Assembly: GCF_001028705.1 (NCBI RefSeq)
Contig: NZ_CP011770.1
Location: forward strand, 499,501-563,500
Source: Croceicoccus naphthovorans
GTDB taxonomy: Bacteria > Pseudomonadota > Alphaproteobacteria > Sphingomonadales > Sphingomonadaceae
Direction: 5' to 3'
Length of the DNA: 64,000 bases
Part shown: piece by piece, positions 61,823 to 64,000 of the stretch
Layout of the letters: the number at the start of each line of letters is the position of its first letter
Position numbering within the stretch: position 1 is the stretch's first letter
The notes under the pieces: generated by a model
Told to the model about the DNA's origin: nothing
What the model saw: the letters and a program-made list of their open reading frames with translations, nothing else
Database searches by the model: none
Program-made: the position numbers and the translations under genes

Positions 61823-62608
61823 ATGGAAATCATCCTCATTGCGGCACTTGCCTTCCTGGCGTCGGGACTGACGCTCTTCTCGGGCTTTGGCCTCGGCACG
61901 ATCCTGCTGCCCGCTTTCGCACTCATCATGCCTGCGGAAGTCGCCGTTGCGGCAACGGCGGTCGTGCACCTTGCCAATAACCTCTTCAAGCTCGCGCTTG
62001 TTGGCAGGATGGCCGACCGGCAGGCACTGGTCCGCTTTGCGGTTCCGGCAGCACTGGCCGCGCTCATTGGGGCATGGCTCTTGGTCCAGTTGTCGTCCGC
62101 GTCGGTGATCGCGCGCTACGATGCCTTCGGCAGCGAACACACGGTGGAAGCGCTGCCATTGGTCATCGGCGTGCTGATTGTCGTATTTGCCCTGCTTGAA
62201 CTGAGTCCGGCCTTTGCTCTCCTGTCATTCCCTGCTCGATTTCTTCCGCTCGGGGGCATCCTATCGGGTTTCTTCGGCGGTCTCTCGGGCAATCAGGGCG
62301 CGCTGCGATCGGCATTTCTCATCAAGGCAGGCCTTACGAAAGAGGGCTTTATCGCAACTGGCGTTGTCGCAGCCGTCATCGTCGATGTCTCACGCCTGTC
62401 AGTCTACGGCGTATCGCATTTTACCGAGAACTTTGGCGTCCTGCCTGCCAACACCTGGGCGGTCGTTGGCATCGCCACGGTCTGTGCATTTCTCGGTGCT
62501 TTCGTCGGCGCCCGCCTCATGCACAAAGTAACGCTGCGGGCTGTGCAGTTCGTGGTGGCCTGCGCGATGATCGTTCTCGGATCGGGGCTGGCAGCGGGAT
62601 TGCTTTGA
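61823..62608 (+). CDS. TauE/SafE-family (TSUP) permease
   Basis: 261 residues from ATG 61823 (GGGAGGG upstream); the frame is open back to 61718 but without a better start. Eight or so helices with the TSUP repeats: LASGLTLFSGFGLGTILLPA and GGILSGFFGGLSGNQGALRS. TSUP members export sulfite, sulfonates or other sulfur anions; placed divergently from arsR it may be part of arsenic or sulfur defence. Substrate unknown. Confidence 0.88.
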   Translation: MEIILIAALAFLASGLTLFSGFGLGTILLPAFALIMPAEVAVAATAVVHLANNLFKLALVGRMADRQALVRFAVPAALAALIGAWLLVQLSSASVIARYDAFGSEHTVEALPLVIGVLIVVFALLELSPAFALLSFPARFLPLGGILSGFFGGLSGNQGALRSAFLIKAGLTKEGFIATGVVAAVIVDVSRLSVYGVSHFTENFGVLPANTWAVVGIATVCAFLGAFVGARLMHKVTLRAVQFVVACAMIVLGSGLAAGLL

Positions 62609-62757
62609 TCGCAACGCAGGTTGCAGGGGAAAACGTTCGCCTGATTGCTCAGTTATGTTCCCCGTCTGTTTGCCATGTTCCGTTGACGCTCTAGGATGCC
62701 TGCATAACCTGTCGGCGCAGTATCGACAGGATAGCAAATTGCCGGAATGACCTGACC

Positions 62758-64000
62758 TTGAGAGATCATCAGCGGACCATCCAGATCGCCGACTTCGAAT
62801 TGCCACGGGGAGCAATTTCGATTGAGACGCTGATGGCGATGCCCCGTGCCGGATGGGAGCATTTGCGAGCCCAGATCAACATGCGGCGACGTGAGGATCG
62901 CACCAGACCGGTCGCGCGATGCAGACTTTGTGAAGGAGGTGTGTTCATCAGGGCTCAGGCGACTCGTGACGATCACATTCCGATGTATGCACATTACCCT
63001 GAAGCAAGCAGGGAATGCCCCTGGCACGAAGGCAACACTCTGCGACCCGACGATGCGCGGGCGGCGCAATATCAGGGGCACCAGGAATCCGCGCTGCATC
63101 GCCGAATTTGCGACGTGATCGAGCAACTTGTCAAAGCTGACCCGCGTTGTACGCACAGTGCAGTGAATACCTATTTGCGACCTGCAATTCACAAGCGAGG
63201 TCGCTGGCCGGATGTTTATGCGGACCTTTCCGGGTTGCGTCGCTTTGCCCTCGAAGTGCAACTTTCGAAGCCGTTCGCGCCCGAAATTGCTGCGCGGCAC
63301 GTCCATTACGACGATGAAGGGGTCGCACTGGTTTGGATCTTCAACGCACTTGAGGATCCCATGCCCCAAGGTTTTCACGATGTTGTGGCGATGCAGCGCG
63401 GCAATGCCTTCGTTTTCGACGACGAGGCGGAAGCGGCCTCGCTTGAACGCGCAACGCTTGTTCTCAAATGCTACATGGAAGACGGGGTCGGCGGGTGGCG
63501 CACGCCCCGATTGGTCGTTCTTGACGATCTGCGAACGGACGTCGGTCGAGCCGTATTTGTCGAGGATTGTCGGTCAGAGGTGTTGAAAAGGCGTTGCAAG
63601 CAGCAGCGTGCATGTTGGTGGAATGCCATGAAGGCGGCACGCGAGGCGCGTCCACACTCACCCTTTTACAGCGACACATACGAAACTGTCTGGACCGCGC
63701 TGAAGGATGATGTTCCGGGCCTCGCCCTTTGGGAGCAGGAATTCTGGGCGGCCCGGTCCGACCGAGGCCGGGCCCATGCAGCAATGCTCTACGCGATTCT
63801 GTGTTCGATCGCGCGAAGTGCTGATACCGGACGTCCAATCCTCTTTATTACCCGTTTTTCGGATGACAGCGCGGTGCTTTCGATGTTGAACAGCAAACTG
63901 AGCGGTGCGGATTTCAAACACTGTGCGCATCTCATCGAAACCTTTGTTGCATCGACGCCGCTGTCCGATTTGTTGGAGAAACCGTCGCTCAAGCGGATCG
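62758..64000 (+). CDS. CoiA-like (DUF6035-type) protein, cut by window edge
   Basis: Open from an in-frame TAG at 62692 to the window edge. I place the start at TTG 62758; ATG 62833 is an alternative but would remove a conserved-looking leading segment (IADFELPRGAISIETL). A zinc-finger-like region (ARCRLCEGGVFIRAQ ... YPEASRECPWHEG) precedes a likely PD-(D/E)xK nuclease core, RGRWPDVYADLSGLRRFALE followed by VQLSKPF, the D...ExQ arrangement of CoiA-like proteins. More than 410 residues are visible. CoiA helps DNA uptake in competent Gram-positives; homologues elsewhere sit in defence or mobile contexts. Function here unknown. Confidence 0.6.
   Translation, partial: MRDHQRTIQIADFELPRGAISIETLMAMPRAGWEHLRAQINMRRREDRTRPVARCRLCEGGVFIRAQATRDDHIPMYAHYPEASRECPWHEGNTLRPDDARAAQYQGHQESALHRRICDVIEQLVKADPRCTHSAVNTYLRPAIHKRGRWPDVYADLSGLRRFALEVQLSKPFAPEIAARHVHYDDEGVALVWIFNALEDPMPQGFHDVVAMQRGNAFVFDDEAEAASLERATLVLKCYMEDGVGGWRTPRLVVLDDLRTDVGRAVFVEDCRSEVLKRRCKQQRACWWNAMKAAREARPHSPFYSDTYETVWTALKDDVPGLALWEQEFWAARSDRGRAHAAMLYAILCSIARSADTGRPILFITRFSDDSAVLSMLNSKLSGADFKHCAHLIETFVASTPLSDLLEKPSLKRI

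Noticed and set aside
62653..63378. 241-codon minus-strand open frame
   Set aside because: Opposite the CoiA-like gene, which has cysteine motifs and a nuclease-like core; the minus frame has none.

Overview
The window looks like an alphaproteobacterium of the Sphingomonadales (Novosphingobium/Sphingobium/Sphingopyxis-like). This is inferred from the G+C-rich codon use, the many TonB-dependent and outer-membrane proteins, and family types common in that order (DUF1826 with COG0523 GTPases, DUF2189 in a cbb3 cluster, DUF6306-like ferritin fold). No rRNA, tRNA, CRISPR array or replication origin was seen, so chromosome and plasmid cannot be told apart. The left edge cuts a CorA magnesium transporter and the right edge cuts a CoiA-like protein.

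Region 1 (0-17 kb) is a metal-homeostasis island. After corA, a GNAT protein and a phospholipase D-type enzyme comes a tightly overlapping zinc-starvation operon on the minus strand: COG0523 GTPase, DUF1826 protein, second COG0523 GTPase with a His-rich loop, and a HisI paralogue. It is divergent from a MerC-family membrane protein. A near-consensus Zur box lies between them, and a second lies between zur and a ZnuD-like TonB receptor at 14.7 kb. Between these are an SLC13-type permease, a GDT1/TMEM165-type Mn exporter behind a yybP-ykoY (Mn2+) riboswitch, and a DmeR/DmeF Co/Ni efflux pair with a perfect inverted-repeat operator.

Region 2 (17-28 kb) holds an outer-membrane protein, a LuxR-type two-component system, and the most unusual locus of the window. 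This is a Slam-like (TPR + beta-barrel) exporter followed 14 bp later by a 1637-residue secreted protein. That protein has a FecR-like domain, about 13 helical AYLAYL repeats and four tandem TbpB/Slam-substrate-like beta units.

Region 3 (28-37 kb) is sulfur assimilation: 1-Cys peroxiredoxin, LysR regulator with a ferritin-like protein, CysJ, CysI, a cystathionine gamma-synthase-type enzyme, a small membrane protein, a thioredoxin-like protein and DUF488.

Region 4 (37-57 kb) is nitric-oxide and low-oxygen respiration. A group III truncated haemoglobin, DUF1971 protein, flavohaemoglobin and membrane protein form one operon behind an NsrR-type palindrome. The nsrR gene itself abuts the cbb3 oxidase cluster (ccoNOQP, small membrane protein, DUF2189, ccoI, ccoS), and NsrR-like sites precede nsrR and ccoN. 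Between them lie a SulP transporter with its XRE regulator, PEP carboxykinase, and a DUF983 gene split by an IS66 element with an 8-bp target duplication.

Region 5 (55-64 kb) contains a LuxR-type regulator, small DUF proteins, aquaporin, a MarR-like regulator, an IS3 element, an arsenic cassette (arsR, arsC, acr3), a TauE/SafE-type exporter and the truncated CoiA-like gene.
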